From CAYRML01 sp964425485 (GTDB lineage Bacteria > Bacillota > Dehalobacteriia > UBA4068): a stretch of 15,168 nt of DNA. The translations under genes were made by a program, and so were the position numbers. This document shows, one piece after another, positions 13,796-15,168 of the stretch (position 1 is the first letter of the stretch; every line of letters begins with the position of its first letter). Location: NCBI GenBank assembly GCA_964425485.1, contig CAYRML010000035.1, forward strand, positions 1-15,168. The letters are read 5' to 3'. The notes below the pieces were generated by a model that ran no database searches, was not told the DNA's origin, and saw only the letters and a list, made by a program, of their open reading frames with translations.

Positions 13796-15168
13796 ATGCG
13801 TTTATTAACCGGAGAAGAAATGCGCCGTCTGGATGCAGCTGCCATCGCTGATTATGGCATTCCTTCCGCAGTTTTGATGGAAAATGCCGGCCTGGCACTT
13901 TTGCTTGCCGCAGAGGAAATGCTGGGTTCGGTATCGGGCCGTAAAATCATCATTTTTGCCGGCGGCGGCAATAATGGTGGTGATGGGCTGGTGCTGGCGC
14001 GGCAGCTTTATAATCGCGGCGCCAATGTGCGGGTCTTTTTGGCCGCTGCCGCCGATGATCTTGCCGGTGATACGCTTTTAAATTGGCGCATATTGACCGC
14101 CATGGGGCTTGATATGCAGGAAATATCTGATAAACGCCAGCTCAATACATTGCGTATAGCTGTTGCCAATGCCGATTTGTTGGTGGATGCTCTTTTAGGC
14201 ACAGGTCTGCACGGAGAGGTAGAAGGGATACGCTTATCCATTATCCAACTGCTCAATGAATGTCTGAGGCCTGTTTTGTCCTGCGATATTCCCTCCGGGC
14301 TTTGCGCTCAAAGCGGGTTGCCGCTGGGGGATGCGGTGCGGGCCGACCGCACGGTGACATTGGCCTTTTGCAAGTTGGGATTGGCATTGCCGCAGGCTGC
14401 TCCTTATATTGGCAAACTGACAGTGGCAGATATTTCTTTGCCTTTAGGGATCGCAGAGAGATTGCCTGTACGCCGTGACTTAGTTGATGCGGAGTTTTGC
14501 AGTCGCTTTGTCAAGCCGCGCGCTACGCAGAGTCATAAAGGTGATTTTGGTCATATGTTGCTCTTAGCTGGTGCGCCGCAGATGCCGGGTGCACCTGTTT
14601 TAGCTGCTCGCGGCGCTTTCAATATGGGTATCGGCCTGGTCACGGCTGCTTTGCCTCATGCAGCTGCCCATTCTTTTGTGGCGCAGGTGCCGGAGGCTAT
14701 GCTTTTGCCTTGTCAGGAAACGGCCGCCGGCTTGATTGATCTAAGCGAGAAGGATAATATAGCTGCCAGGCGCATGGATGTTATGGTTATGGGGCCGGGA
14801 TTGGGCCGTGATGACAATACTATGGAATTGGTGCGGCATTTACTGCCGCAAATATCCGCTCCTATCGTGTTGGATGCTGATGCGCTCTATGCCTTCAGTG
14901 GCCGTCTGAGGGATCTAACCAGGGCTCAGAAGGGAATAATCATCACACCTCATATGGGGGAAATGGCCCGCCTTTTGGATATCAGCGTGCGGGAGGTGCA
15001 AAAAGATCGCATAGCCATTGCTTTGTTTGCCGCGGCCGAAAGTAATGCCGTGGTGGTCTTAAAGGGCGCCGGTACCATAACTGCCACTCCTGATGGCCGT
15101 ATTTTTATCAATTCCAGTGGCAACCCGGGTATGGCTACAGGCGGCAGCGGCGATGTGCTTTCCGGTAT
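13796..15168 (+). CDS. nnr: Bifunctional NAD(P)HX epimerase / ADP-dependent NAD(P)HX dehydratase (3' end cut by window)
   Basis: This enzyme repairs NADH and NADPH that have been hydrated by heat or by glyceraldehyde-phosphate dehydrogenase. The visible 457 codons are open throughout and run off the window edge; about 50 more are expected. The N-terminal YjeF/NnrE domain (about 1-215) has MENAG (28-32), GGGNNGGDG (56-64), DALLGTG (131-137) and CDIPSG (163-168). The C-terminal carbohydrate-kinase-like NnrD domain (about 230 on) has HKGDFGHMLLLAG (247-259), MGPGLGRDD (332-340), VLDADAL (358-364), ITPHMGE (383-389), LKGAGT (422-427) and NPGMATGGSGDVLSG (443-457), the last ending just at the edge. 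The ATG at 13796 has AAAGGAG seven to eight bases upstream. It follows acpS by 24 bases, so the two probably share a transcript. Confidence 0.95.
   Translation, partial: MRLLTGEEMRRLDAAAIADYGIPSAVLMENAGLALLLAAEEMLGSVSGRKIIIFAGGGNNGGDGLVLARQLYNRGANVRVFLAAAADDLAGDTLLNWRILTAMGLDMQEISDKRQLNTLRIAVANADLLVDALLGTGLHGEVEGIRLSIIQLLNECLRPVLSCDIPSGLCAQSGLPLGDAVRADRTVTLAFCKLGLALPQAAPYIGKLTVADISLPLGIAERLPVRRDLVDAEFCSRFVKPRATQSHKGDFGHMLLLAGAPQMPGAPVLAARGAFNMGIGLVTAALPHAAAHSFVAQVPEAMLLPCQETAAGLIDLSEKDNIAARRMDVMVMGPGLGRDDNTMELVRHLLPQISAPIVLDADALYAFSGRLRDLTRAQKGIIITPHMGEMARLLDISVREVQKDRIAIALFAAAESNAVVVLKGAGTITATPDGRIFINSSGNPGMATGGSGDVLSG

Overview
The window looks like ordinary chromosomal DNA from an anaerobic Bacillota (Firmicutes), possibly of the Clostridia or Negativicutes type. 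The evidence is strong AGGAGG-like ribosome binding sites, short A-tract/T-tract terminators, an NAD-linked PyrK/PyrD pair, a two-subunit oxygen-sensitive class I fumarase, a formate-THF ligase next to a cyclohydrolase of the FchA/FTCD-C type, and an acpS-nnr pair. The lineage is inferred from gene content only; there is no rRNA marker. I see no insertion sequence, phage gene, CRISPR array, tRNA or rRNA.

Layout. Positions 1-162 hold the probable tail of an upstream gene, a hairpin and a weak promoter. 163-2576 (+) is a one-carbon operon (fhs, fchA) closed by a terminator. 2602-4345 (+) is a pyrimidine operon (promoter, pyrK, pyrD). It converges on a fumarase operon (4370-5780, minus) through one shared terminator. 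Between the fumarase promoter and the next operon lies a free-standing 54-residue cysteine-rich protein gene (5938-6102, minus) with its own ribosome binding site and terminator. 6242-8565 (minus) is a two-gene operon: an AlkP-superfamily phosphoglycerate mutase (or proposed homoserine kinase) followed by an M24 aminopeptidase. 8783-9949 (+) is a CapA-type lipoprotein. 10093-10335 (minus) is a DUF378 membrane protein, divergent from a plus-strand run: DUF1294 membrane protein, metallophosphoesterase, YgiQ-type radical SAM protein, AcpS, and a bifunctional NAD(P)HX repair enzyme cut off by the window end.

How the genes fit together. fhs and fchA activate formate to 10-formyl-THF and interconvert it with methenyl-THF, feeding purine and C1 metabolism. 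PyrK/PyrD oxidise dihydroorotate with NAD+. Fumarase interconverts fumarate and malate. AcpS and Nnr are housekeeping enzymes for acyl-carrier-protein activation and repair of hydrated NAD(P)H. Every intergenic stretch is under 300 bases once the small cysteine-rich gene is counted.

The most interesting items are the unrecognised cysteine-rich small protein and the formate-THF ligase, whose motifs resemble the eukaryotic C1-synthase domain more than the textbook bacterial enzyme. I found no clear evidence of a new multi-gene system; most of the window is well-known housekeeping metabolism.
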